Assembly: GCA_033439295.1 (NCBI GenBank)
Contig: JAVTLE010000004.1
Coordinates: 62,012-126,011 of the forward strand
DNA: 64,000 bases
From: Deuterostichococcus epilithicus
Lineage: Eukaryota > Chlorophyta > Trebouxiophyceae > Prasiolales > Stichococcaceae
Direction: 5' to 3'
In this document: piece after piece, positions 23,283-34,329 of the stretch
How positions within the stretch are numbered: position 1 is the stretch's first letter
How the letters are laid out: each line of letters begins with the position of its first letter
Notes under the pieces: model-generated
The model's database searches: none
The model's input: only the letters and a program-made list of their open reading frames with translations
What the model was told of the DNA's origin: nothing
Made by a program: the position numbers and the translations under genes

Positions 23283-24347
23283 CGCTTAGGCTAACGCCAT
23301 AATTGCTAGGATTCCAGCTGCTGGTAGTTGCAGCTGCTGGTAGCTGTTGGCTGTTGCCGCAATCCGTTGTGGCGCTCTCCATTTGCCTTCTGCTGACCAA
23401 CATGCCGGCAGAACATCCAGCCTCGATGGAAAGTGGAGAGACTTGACACACTCAGCAGCCTAGAGACAGATACCAAAAAGTATGTGAAGGCTTCGGCCTC
23501 TGAATGATGGAGACAACCAGCAACGTCTCATGAAGTTCAGAACGGCAGCCCCAACTCTGGACTGGCAGATGAATGATACATGCAGATCTACAAGCTGCAA
23601 TTTAGATACCTATATATTCGCAGATCTACAGGCTATACCTCTGCGCGAACACCAGCTTTGTACACACAGATGCTGCGCCACCAAAGGTGATCAATGACTC
23701 GCATGCAGACACGACCTGAGTTTGTAAACGGCTGCCAAATGCACTGTACAATGTATTAGGACGCTATATCGAGATCCAGTCGTGTGCTGGCAGAACTGCA
23801 CAAGCATTGCCGCAATACTTCCCTGCTTGATCATTCATGACGCCGCTTCCGCACCAAGCCTCAGCCGCATTGCTTCTTACTGGGGCCAGTGGACGCTCCC
23901 AGGCGGCTTGATCGGCTACGAAGGTTCAGATCTATATATAATGCCTTGCCAAATACTGAGCAGCAGTACACACACTGCTGCTGACCAATCGATGCAGCAT
24001 ATGCCGCCGCGGTCAGCAGCACCGCCTCCGCTCCGCAGCTTGGCCAACACCACACCGTAGGCCCAGCATAGGCCCAGCTACAGCATCTTCCTCCCACGAG
24101 CAGCAGAATACGTCGGGCATCTGTGGTGGTGCAGAGGCAGTTTCAGCTCGGGAGGGCTCCAGAGCTGGGCAGCCCATCATCCAGGGGGTTCTGGCAGATG
24201 ACTGCAGCTCAGGCATGCGAATGTCACTGAGGCGCATGGCTGTTGTTCAGTCCAGCACCATGAGAAGACTGCAGCGCAGGTTTCAGCACTGGCATCGTTC
24301 TGACCTTCCTGGTCCGGGGTGCCATATTTGGTTGCAAGCCGCCCCCG
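23283..24347. other. Convergent intergenic region, A/T-richer
   Basis: This region lies between the stop codons of AATF (+) and the membrane-protein gene (-). It is visibly less GC-rich than the genes. It holds short direct repeats (CAGCTGCTGGTAG twice at about 23,307-23,342; AGATCTACA at about 23,584 and 23,622) and tracts such as ACCTATATATTCG. A TTTGTAAACG (TGTAA, the usual green-algal poly(A) signal) lies near 23,722. No protein-like exons were found. Confidence 0.5.
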
Positions 24348-26477
24348 CTAGCGGCCCTTGTTGGCGGCAAGCATGGCGTCCAGCGTCACGGCAATGCCGT
24401 CCAGGGCGTGCAACATCTCCATATCTTGCTCCGGCGTTCTTGCCTGCGGGACCAGCGCATATAGACTGTCTAGTTGATAACGTCAGCGCTCAGTGGGGCG
24501 TGACTGCTGCACGCGCCGAGCTGAAAGACAAAATGCACATTTACCAAAGAATCCAGCACTGGCTGCCTAGATCATGCGGAGCAGCAACCTAGCTCTACCG
24601 CGAGGTGCCGCATGCAGCACTGCAGGATGATACCACATGCTCGAGCATTGAGACGAATGACTGCAAGCGCCTGCGGAGGACCCTAATGTTTCGCTGCACC
24701 TGATACATGCTTCACTGCCCTCTTCAGCTGGCGCCGCCGACTTGTGTCACTCACGGCGTGACAGCTACCGTGACAGTGGAAGCTGGACTTGAATGCTGCG
24801 ACTGCAAGGTACGGCCCACAGCTCACCTGCACAGCGCCGCCGCTGGAGACTAGGCCTTCCGTCCGCTCCCGCACAGTAGCCACATCCTCTTGAAGAGCTT
24901 TAACCGCCGCCAGCGTTTTTGCTGCCCCGGCCTTCGATGCAAGCGCCGCACGCATTCAACAAAAGAAGAAGGCCTCACGAAGACACCCTTCAGTGCACGC
25001 GCCTGGCCTCTCACAAGGCTGACAGTTGTCGGTCTTGGGTGTCTGGAGTTGCTGCCTCACGAAGACTGGAGGCTAAGTTGGGTTTGCTGATGGATCTCAT
25101 GGAGGGCCAGCGCGGACCTGCAGGGTCTGTATGTTTTGCTGCAGGTCCTCATAAAGATGATGAAGATGATAGATGGATAGTTCGATGTCGCTTGGGCCGC
25201 CCCCGTTGCCGCCACCGCCGTTGTCGCCGTTGCCGCCACCGCCACCGCCGTCGATGCCGCCACGGCAGGCCTGCCCGCCGGGGCCACCGCCGACGCCGCC
25301 CATTGCAGTTCCAAAGCCAGCAACAGCCGCTTCTGATTGGCCAGCACCGCCACTGAGATGCAACATCAGTGACGCCCCGGGCCGCCACTGCAAGATGCTG
25401 CGGACCAAGCCCATGCCCGGCTGGCTGCCGGCGGACCCGTAGGTGCTACTGCCGCCGGCATTGGCCCCAGACCAGACTGCAGCATTGCCGCGGCTGACGC
25501 CACTGGTGCCGTCGCCGCCGCCGCCGTCGCCGCCGCCGCTGCAATTGGAAGCCTGACTTGCGGCCGAGCTCAAAGGCATTGACGACGGCTGGTGGCGGAT
25601 GGCTGTGCTGCGAGTCAGTGCCTCGGGCTGCAACCCCCCGGATCCCATCTGCGTATGGCATTTTCAGGGGTTGAGACATCTGCTGGTTGGTGGTCCTCGC
25701 GACATGCGGGGCGTAAAGCAGCAGCGATGGAGTCGTAAGCGTAAAGACCTCCAAGCCCTTGAGGGTAGTTGCCGCTGGCGCTGCTGCATCGACACCCTGG
25801 GCATTCGTGTGAGCGGGCGGAGGCATGCTGTCACTGGGAAGAGCCATGTGCCATGTCAGCATTTCAGGGTTCCAGTGTCAGTGGTCCCGAGGATTTTACC
25901 TGGAAAACGCAGACAATCAGTAGGATGACACATGTGACGATCAGCCCGATGCTGATCCAGCTCAGCACGAATGCATCCAGCGCTGGCGGGGGCGCCTGTT
26001 GCGCGTCGGGCCAGGCGCTGCCGCGGTCCCGGCCGCCGCGCTGGGGTAGCGCCGCTGCAGCATCGCCCGCTGCTGCTTCAGAATCGTACGCCGCAGCTGC
26101 GCTGCCGGCCCGCCGCCGCCTCTGCGGCGTCGCCGCCGATGTGGCGCTGCTGTCGCTGGCGTCGCTGCTGCTTGTGTTTCGGCTGGTGCTGCGGGTGGGG
26201 TCGTCGCTCATGCCGCTGCTCGTGCCGCTGCTGGTGGCGCTGCCCGTGCCGCTACTTGCATCGGCTGAGCCGCTGCTGGCTGAGCTGCTGCTGGCCGAGG
26301 AGTCGGACGAGGAGCCTGAGGAGGAACTGTGTAGCATGAGCAGCGCCTCGGCAACGCCGCTTTCCGCTGGCGCCGTGGCTGCGGCATTGGGAAGCCCGTA
26401 GAGCATGTCGTGGCCGGCGGGCGCGACCACCGACATCACTACGGCACCTGGGGCCAGATTCATGTTCCTCATCCAGC
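24348..26477 (-). CDS. Unknown single-pass membrane protein with Ser-rich and Gly-rich regions (5' partial model)
   Basis: Family not recognised. Four exons fit in phase on the minus strand: 26477-25900, 25627-25118, 24931-24827, 24443-24348 (TAG). The first visible exon begins after a TTTTAG acceptor and needs one base from an upstream exon that was not found. It encodes a poly-Ser/Ala stretch and ends in one strongly hydrophobic segment, FVLSWISIGLIVTCVILLIV. Exon two encodes a Gly/Asn-rich tract with TSGVSRGNAAVWSG and IYHLHHLYEDLQQNIQTLQ. Exons three and four look helical or coiled-coil (AAVKALQEDVATVRERTEGL; PEQDMEMLHALDGIAVTLDA). It may be a membrane-anchored coiled-coil protein. No catalytic motif is seen. 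Its start could lie near 26,524 or further up. Confidence 0.6.
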
Positions 26478-27471
26478 CTAAAAGCAACTTTCAGGGGATA
26501 CATGCCGTTCAGCATACTCGACATGCTCAGTTTTTGCGTGCGCCGCTATGGGGACGCCCAAATTAGATGTAAGCACGAGCGTAGGCAGACGAATTCTGAT
26601 TGATGGAAAAGGTGTGACTCCCGATGTATTTTGCAGAACCTCACATCAGAAACCACGCAGCGTGTTGCGAAGGACGTTCTTGGGAAGGACCTGCACGCAC
26701 TGGGTCACCTGGGCAGCGCCCTCGCGCAGGATGTTGACGTCACAAGCGGTGTGAGCCTCGCCAGTGATTCGTTTGCGAGTATGGCAGCTGGTGCAGGACC
26801 TACAGAAGTGCCGCGCTGATCCACTTCGTTCCGGAAAGCTGGGATGCCCTTGTTGCTTGCCGGAAGAAGATCGAATGCACACCAGCGCGCCGCGGCAAAC
26901 AGTTTGGGACGCAGTTGAGAAGTGGTTGAGTGGCTCCGCAGGTTGTCAGAAGTGCCCTGTGGTGCATGCGACTGGTTGCACCATGCATCCAAGGGTTGTC
27001 GAGGCAAATCTGTACGTCCGTCACTCCAGCCTGGCTGATGCGACAGGCTGGTGGGAGGACAGGCTGATACCTTCCAGAAGTGCCAGCCTGCTATCAACTC
27101 TTGCCGTGCGGCCATTGATTGCGCGAATGGCGAGTCTGGCTGAGCAGTTCGTCAAAGTTCTGCAAGAGGCTTGAAAACCTTCCAACTGCAGCTGTTCGCA
27201 TTCGTAGTACCCGACACTATCTATGCACTCCATTTCACACTCACCCCCCCGCGCCTCGACCTGGTTCTTCGCGCTATAGTAGCGGCGCCCGCGCTGCATG
27301 ATGAGCAGCCTCTCTGCAAACGCCGATGTGCGCAGACCCCATGCACGCGAAGCGACTGATCTACCTCGACATGTTGACTGATCGTGATCCCCGTGCACAC
27401 GGCGCAGTGGCCTCCGCGCCACGGCCGCTACCGGGCCGGCGGCTGTTGCAAAACTAATACCAGGTTCCGCA
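26478..27471. other. Unassigned region between membrane-protein gene and DHAD 3' end
   Basis: This region must contain at least the 5' exon of the membrane-protein gene and the 3' flank of DHAD. Weak coding-like stretches occur on both strands. On plus at about 26,639-26,750, LTSETTQRVAKDVLGKDLHA follows a TTTTGCAG acceptor-like site. On minus at about 26,740-26,705 there is VNILREGAAQ followed by a GTGACC donor-like site. 136-codon open frames exist on both strands at 26,705-27,174. I cannot decide between them. Confidence 0.35.
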
Positions 27472-30400
27472 TCAGGCGTCGGTGACGCAGCCTTGCGATG
27501 CCGATGACACCAGTTTGCAGTACTTGTACAGCGTCCCGGCTGTCGCCTTGAGCGGCGGCGCGGTCCACGCCTCCTGCCGTGCAGCCAGCTCCGCTTCCTC
27601 CACTTCCAGCGTCATCGCCTTCTTGCCGACATCGATGTCCACCATGTCGCCGTCCTGCACCTGCGGCATGCGGCCGGAGTGCACACGTCAGGAGGCTGAA
27701 GGTGATCTGGATGTCAGAGATGATAGAGCCCCTTCACCAACCATGCCAGCAGGCGCTCTGACGGCAGCCGCGCATGCTGCTGTGCATGGCCTGTGGCAAA
27801 GGGCACTGCGGATTGACCCCGCATGCTGCAGCCATCCAGTCCCATCAGGCAGCTCGCATGCTTCGAGAGCATGTTTTCAGGAACAGTTGACATTCCAAAA
27901 ACCAAGACTATGCACGACCGCAATGGCGCCCCCTTCCTGCGGCTCCGGCGCCACGTGGCAATTATGACAGACAAAAATTGGAAAACACTGGCAGATACTG
28001 GAAGATACTCGAATGGTACGAATTGAACCAAGGGACGCACCAGCGCGATGGCGCCGCCCTCCTGCGCCTCCGGCGCCACATGGCCGATGACGAAGCCGTG
28101 GGAGCCGCCGGAGAAGCGGCCGTCAGTGATCAGCGCGCACTCCTTGCCGAGGCCGGCGCCCATGATGGCAGACGTCGGCGTCAGCATCTCCGGCATGCCG
28201 GGGCCGCCTTTAGGGCCCTCGTAGCGGATGACGATCACAGTGCCCTGCGATTGAGGAGAAGGGAGTCGTCATGCCCCACTGCAGCTTTACCAAACTCGCT
28301 AGCTGTCTGTGCGCCTGATGGTGACACACTTTCTAAAATTAAGAAATGTAAAGCCGTTTCGGCAAGCTGGCGGCCGCCCTCGAGGCCCGTGTGGCGGCGA
28401 CGATGACGGCGCCCTACGGGACTGGGACCAAATGGTTTTGTAATATTTACAAGGTTTAGCAGGCCCTCGATGCAGCATCTCCGGCATGCCGAGCCGGCCT
28501 TTGAAGCCCTCGTAGCCGATGACGATCACGACGGCCTCCGATTGGGGCAGCCTCGAACCCGACGTGCAGCAACTGTCCACAGAGGCGAATGCCGGCCAAG
28601 CTGCAAGTGTAGGCCCTCACTCCGGGCACGCGGCTGCTGGCAGCATGGCAGGAACAGGGCACAGCTTGCCGATAGTGTCCCAGGCTTGAAATTCCGCACC
28701 TCAAGCTGCTGCAGGCTTCCGGCCCAGCGGTCAGCTGCTGTGAGGCACACGACAAGGCTGTGTTCTGATCCATGAGAGTTACAAAGACATGATCCCTCGT
28801 CCCACCTTGAGCTGCTGCGGGTCCTCCGCCACGACGGCCAGCATGTCCTCTTCGGAGTCAAAGCAGCGGGCGGGGCCTCGGAAGCGCAGCCCCTCCTTGC
28901 CGGTGATCTTGGCGACGGAGCCCTCCGGCGCCAGGTTGCCGTACAGGATCTGCGGCGGGGCAGTACGCTGGTAAGTCACATGTTTTACGTAGAGGGCCCG
29001 CTCCAGAACTCTGTGTGGTGCTCAAGGCTTGTGCGGCCGCGGTTGTGGCAGCCAGAGTGCCAATGCAGAGGTCTGCACAGGCTGATGAGCCACCCAGCTT
29101 CCCGGCTACTGCAGCCACACCACCTCGTATCACGACTGCAAGGCAGGGCTCCAAATGAGCTGGGCTCTGCAGCTTGCCACACGCACCGGAGGTGCCGCTG
29201 GGAGTGCATGGCAGGGCTGCGCTTCATTTCAGTCTCTCAATGTCTATTTCGAACAAGTCACCTGTGGCATGATGTCTAGCATGTGCCCTCCACAGGTGTC
29301 GGTAAGGGGGCTGTCCACCGGCATCGGGACCTGCTGCCCCCCTTTCCTCAGCACCGGGCAGTGTTCCCTAGGAAAACCCTGGCTCCTCCTGGGTGACAGC
29401 GGCGTCTGTGCACTCCCACCTGGATGTGGCCGGTGGCCTTGATGGGCTGGTCCACCGGCATGATGACCTGCTGCCCCTCCTTCAGCCCGGGCAGCTGCTC
29501 CAGGTTCTCCGCCATGGTCTTGCCTGCAAATTCGGCAACAGGAACGTGCTGACAGATGTGGTTCATGCGCTGTCCAGGGGAAAGCCTGCTGTCCGTCCTT
29601 CAGCCCGGGCAGCTGCTCCAGGATTGCCGCCATGCTCTTGCCTGCAGTCTCGGCAACAGGAACGCTCAAACAGAAGTCCATGCACTGCCCAAGAGGATGG
29701 CCTGCTGCCCGTCCTCCAGACCCCCGGCAGCGCCTCCAGCAGCACCTCCAGATCGTAGCGGTCCTCTTGTGTGCAGAAGCATGAAAGGAACTTCACAGAT
29801 GATCTGCAGGGGTTGATACGGGCGCTGCACTAGGAAGAATGCCAGGGGCTCCACCAGATCAGGCGTGTGCAGCGCACGATAGCCAGGACCAGCAGCCCAA
29901 CTGTCTGCACACACCATTTTGATTCCGCCCGTGCTCCGGCCTCTGCAATGGATGAGTGGGTGATGGGGTGCCGCACCATGAGCATCAGGAGCAAGAAGGC
30001 TGGAGCTGTGCAAAGGCGGCGCGGCCTATGTACTGTTCAGGTTCCAAAAGAATATGTGGACGCAGGATGCCCACCCGTGACGGTGAGGCAGCTCCCGTCG
30101 ATGAGGCCCTCCTTCAGGAGCAGCTTCAGCACCGCCGGCACGCCGCCGACCTGCAGGATTAGGGAGTCACATGTGGCAATAGCTAAAGAACCCTTCAGAG
30201 GCGCCGGCCCGCCGGCCGGCTGCGGGACGGTATCACAAGGAGATCCCGTAACAGAGCTGCCATTGAAACGAAGGGCAAGGTCTGTTGCGTGCCCTCCCGA
30301 TTGCGCTGGGAAGTGTTGGATAGGTTAGACCAGTGGCAGGCACCATCTCAGCAAGTATTCCAGCGCAGCTGGCATGCCGTCCAGAGAAACACGCAATAGG

Positions 30401-32806
30401 ACATGTCAGCATCAACTCGCATCAGACGAGCTCGATGCCGCTCAATACAATCTATGCAGAAACCCTGCACTATGCAGAAGCCACCCCACAAGGCTCTTTG
30501 AGGTTGTCGGCACAGGGCAGGCCGCAGCGCAACCTTGTGCAATGCACATCCTCATGACGCAGCCCCAGGATAGCGCCCGGCCCGCAATGAGTGCATCACA
30601 AACCTCCCACACCTTCAGCACAGGGCTGTGGAGCTCAAAACCCTGAACCCTGAAACCGCCCTCCGTGCACCTTGTGCACGTCTCCATGACGTAGCGCCCC
30701 GACGGCTTCAGTTCCCCGATGACCGAAGCATGACTCCCCCAACCACTCCAGCACGGGGTGTAAACCTAAACCCTGAGCTGCGCACCTTGTGCACATCCTC
30801 CATGACGTAGCGTCCCGACGGCTTCAGGTCCGCGATGAACGGCACGCGGTCCGATATTGTTTGAAAGTCATCAATGCTCAGCTCCACGCCCGCCGATCGC
30901 GCCATGGCCAGCAGGTGCAGCACCGCATTGGTGGAGCCGCCCAGCGCCATGACAGTCACGACGGCGTTCTCGAACGCCGGCCGCGTCATGATGTCGCGCG
31001 GCTTGATGTCCGCCTTCAGCAGCTCCAGCACCGCGCTGCGCCACGGGGAAACGGACGCTTGCAAGGCTAGCGCCATCGCGTCGTGCCTGGCCCCCACACC
31101 CCTGACGACTCGCTGGGTGGCTTGGAAAAGGATATTAGGCGTTGAGCTGCAGCTGGCAAAGCGCCGGCTGCTGACCAATGGTCCTCGGCAGGCACACTGC
31201 CGCCGTCGGGCAGGCTCGTGCCCCGCGCATCGGCTATCGAAATGAGGCTGCGTCCTGACGGATAAAGTGAGACTGGGCCGCCATCTCTGGCCGCATGCTC
31301 GGTTCCCGAGAGGCAGCAGGATGTCCCACCTGCCAGCGCGGCGGCACTCCACGAGCTTGAGCGGGTCCTCCGCAGGGACGCTGCTGCTGTAGGGCAGGCT
31401 CATGCCCAGCGCCTCTATCGCAGACGCCATGGTGTTTGCGGTGTACATGCCTCCGCACGCGCCGGCGCCAGGGCACGCATTGCGCACCACATCAATGCGC
31501 TGCTCCTCCGTGAAGAGTCCTGCTGCGTACTGGCCTGCGAGTTGCATGGAATATGTGTGGCTTTGGCTGGGTTTCAAGGCACATATCGTGCGTCAAAGAC
31601 GCTGCTTCGCACTCAGAGTCTCACTGACGGCTGGCCTGTGCGCAACATCTGAAAACCATTGGGACGCAAGCCCTCAACTTTCGGCATGCATCGTGCACCG
31701 CATCCGACGCGACCTTTCAGCGAACAGGCCCGCTGCAGGGTGGCCTCCATGCTGAGGTTCGGGGTCGAGTGCGGCTGCAGCGCTGGGAGTTGTTGGTCAG
31801 AGGCAGAGCCCAGGTGCCAAAACAGCTGCCAGCTGGTCGCCTGGCACAGGAGGCCCTTCATGGAGGCAAGGCCGCAGGACACGCCAGTGGAGCAGGAATG
31901 CAAAGGCAGCGTCTTAAAGCTGGCAGCGGCTCGCAGCACTTGCATCACATGCCATGCACCATATCACACCAATGGTGCATCTCCGTGCAGACCTCCTCGT
32001 CAGTCAATGCAGCAGCCGTCGTTCCCCGAGCTGCGCTCCTGCTACACCATACCCAAAGCCAGAATCTCCGGAAGTGAACCCAGCCGCAGGATCCGGTCCC
32101 TGGAACGTGGACACAACGTCCAGCGGCTCACCGGGCTGCTGCTCCCCGGCCAGATGGTCCCGCCATACACCATGATCCAATGTCCAACGCCCTTCCAACA
32201 GCCCCGCTCACCGTAAGACTGGAAGGCTGACACGATGTCCAGCGGCTCGCCAGTCAGGCTGCTGTACCCGGGCCGGATGGTGCCGCCGTACACCATGATG
32301 GACGGCCGGTTGAGACGCGCCATTGCGATCAGGCAGCCTGGCATGTTCTTGTCGCACCCGGGGAGCGACACATTGGCGTCGTACCTGCGGCAGCAGGGGG
32401 TCTGGTCGGGAACGTGCTTCCGAATCCAGGAAGCCTATGCACGGGGAAGGGCAGCCAGCCGCCCTGGCGGTGAGCACGCCTGCTCCAAGCAAGTCGCTCA
32501 CTCCTGTACACGCTGCTCATGCCGCACAAACCGTCGCTGGTCCTCCAGGCACTTTGCAGCACTCTCCGCCGTGTTCTTGCACGTCAACCCACGAAGGCTA
32601 CCGAGCAGCACCAGAGAGGGCGTGCCCACCACTGCGCGCCCATGACGGTCTCGATGCTATCCGCGATGAGGTCGCGGCTCTGCAGGCTGAAGCTCATGCC
32701 GTCGGTGCCCATAGAGATGGCGTCCGACACGCCCACAGTGTTGAAGCGGTAGCCCACCATGCCGGCGTCCACAACGCCCGCCTTCACCTCCGCCGCCAGG
32801 TCGTTG

Positions 32807-32838
<32 letters not shown>

Positions 32839-33745
32839 CACGCTGCTGATGCCCACCTGCAGGGGTTCAGGGACGCGGCAGGGCTTCTCAGCTGCCAGGG
32901 TCGGCGCCTTGGGCGCACGGCCGCACGTCGGTGTCGGCGCCCAGATGCGGAGCATGTGGACGCAGGCAGTCTGTAGTGGGTGCAATGGCTGTTTGCACGA
33001 TTGATGGCCCCGGGCCTGGGTGCAACACCGACAAGGTTGATGTCATTTGGCAGTGCTCGCGGCACCTGCGGCTTGTCAAGGTCCTCTTCCCGAAGCCCGG
33101 TGCCGAAGAGCTGCGCCTGCGACGCGCCCTGCACTTTGGTCTGTGTGATGGTGCGGCTGTACTTGTTGAGGCCCTTGGGCACCGGCGGCGGCCGCCCATC
33201 GTCCTGGTAGCTGCCCGGGGAGGGGCTCTCCGGCGGTGAGGTCTGCCGCTCCGGCGCCGCAATGGCCACCGGTCTGCGCGTAACGCTGGCCCATTAATCG
33301 GCGTAGTGGACAGGCGAAGAATAAAAGCATTCATGGCATCAAGTAGCGCCCAGACTTCCTGCGCATGGCGGCGCCCCAGCTCCTCGCCTTGCAGTCCCTG
33401 GTGGCACTTGCAGATCATGCCTGCCAATTCTAAGAACCAGAAGAAGCCGTGGTAGCGTGCTGGGCAGGCTGAAACAGAAGGCTATGGGGAAGCAGGCAGG
33501 TGCGTTGCCACTGGCGTCTCAATCAGTATGAAAACGAATCGGCCAGTGGAGATGTCTAGGACGCAGCTATATTACGTGCTTGAGCAAAGCATTGGATACG
33601 TCTCAACGCATGAACCTGATTACCTGCACACGCTCCGCGACGGTGTGGATCGGGCTTGCCGGGAGGTGTTCAGGCGAGTGCCCACTTTCCATGGGGACCG
33701 CGCCGTCGACGGAGCTTGCAGCGTCTGGCTACAAGGCATCTGCAT
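27472..33745 (-). CDS. ILVD: Dihydroxy-acid dehydratase, chloroplast (branched-chain amino-acid synthesis)
   Basis: Converts 2,3-dihydroxy-isovalerate and -methylvalerate to the 2-oxo acids of valine, leucine and isoleucine synthesis; Fe-S enzyme, expected in the plastid. Eleven exons fit in phase to 633 aa: 33745-33624, 33273-33066, 32856-32630, 32384-32212, 31534-31330, 31035-30786, 30150-30075, 29523-29420, 28949-28806, 28244-28041, 27660-27472. The first exon is Ser/Thr/Arg-rich ([18 protein letters not shown]), typical of a transit peptide. The cluster-binding cysteines are present in [18 protein letters not shown] and CPGAGACGG. Other family blocks are [37 protein letters not shown] and the end [10 protein letters not shown]. 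Length is near that of plant enzymes (about 610). Most introns hold copies of neighbouring exon ends. Confidence 0.98.
28470..28560 (-). repeat. Copy of a DHAD exon 5' end in the preceding intron
   Basis: Plus-strand 28,470-28,552 copies 28,183-28,250 (the exon start encoding [18 protein letters not shown]). The copy reads [20 protein letters not shown] on the minus strand. It lies on the acceptor side and most of its bases still match. Confidence 0.8.
29300..29650 (-). repeat. Copies flanking the DHAD exon 29,420-29,523 on both sides
   Basis: About 29,595-29,645 repeats the exon's 5' end (CAGCCCGGGCAGCTGCTCCA...), about 120 bp away on the acceptor side. A weaker further copy is near 29,690-29,745. 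About 29,310-29,345 repeats the 3' part (GTCCACCGGCATCGGGACCT) on the donor side. One exon is therefore echoed on both flanks. Confidence 0.7.
30655..30712 (-). repeat. Copy of a DHAD exon 3' end plus donor
   Basis: About 58 bp repeat the exon end at 30,783-30,838 (ACCTTGTGCAC.TC.TCCATGACGTAGCG), including the GT donor and the YVMEDVHK codons, 126 bp downstream in transcript order. A fainter copy lies near 30,540-30,565. Confidence 0.85.
32105..32190 (-). repeat. Copy of a DHAD exon 3' half in the downstream intron
   Basis: This segment repeats 32,230-32,310 (GTCCAGCGGCTC.CC...CC.GATGGT.CCGCC.TACACCATGAT). On the minus strand it still reads [11 protein letters not shown] against [11 protein letters not shown] in the exon. 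Spacing is about 121 bp. Confidence 0.85.
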
Positions 33746-34329
33746 GGTGCCGCAGCGACTGTGCTGCCTGGCTCAGCCAGGTGCGGGCGTCAAGTGACGG
33801 CGCAGTGTATCGGAGCCTACTTTCGGAACCGCTGTCGGCGCAGACACTTGCGCTGTAGTCGGCCGATCGTGTCAGGCGTAACAGTGCGAGGTGTCGGGGG
33901 CACAGGCCGCGCACATAGTATGTGAGGAAGGCAACTCTCGCTCTGCACATATCAACAGAAAATTCGTGAATCACGCAACAATTCGTGATCAGGAAGCACT
34001 TGCGTGTCATATTTACTTCCTGTGCATCCCCAAGCACTTGAGATGTGAAACAGTCTGCAGATTCTCACATTTCACTTGAAGTTCAATTGATGTCGCTAGC
34101 AGTCTGTCGGTGTGCAGCATCTGGATCGCCAGTCTCGGTCGCACAGCCCCAGCAGACGGACTCCGAAACCAGATCATATCGGCGGTGTCTCACACTCGCA
34201 CAAACTGCAGCATTTGCAGTTGCACTTTGTATCAGATGTGATTGCTCGTGTTGACGCTGGGCTGGCGCTGCCTCCAAGGCGCTTGGTAGAGCATCCTTGT
34301 TCATAGTTTTTAGTTTTGAGGAATCTGAG
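33746..34329. promoter_or_regulatory. Shared 5' region of DHAD (-) and SEC3 (+)
   Basis: About 580 bp separate two divergent start codons. The part 33,920-34,100 and 34,285-34,325 is notably A/T-rich for this window (for example CATAGTTTTTAGTTTTGAGG just before the SEC3 start). An in-frame ATG at 34,297 would lengthen SEC3 by 11 codons. Confidence 0.5.

Noticed and set aside
32323-32976. 217-codon plus-strand open frame
   Set aside because: It is the complement of a well-supported DHAD exon (32,630-32,856) and its peptide has no family features.
33267-33269. DHAD start at 33,269
   Set aside because: The codon there is GTG inside an exon that follows an acceptor; a transit-peptide exon with ATG at 33,745 joins it in phase.
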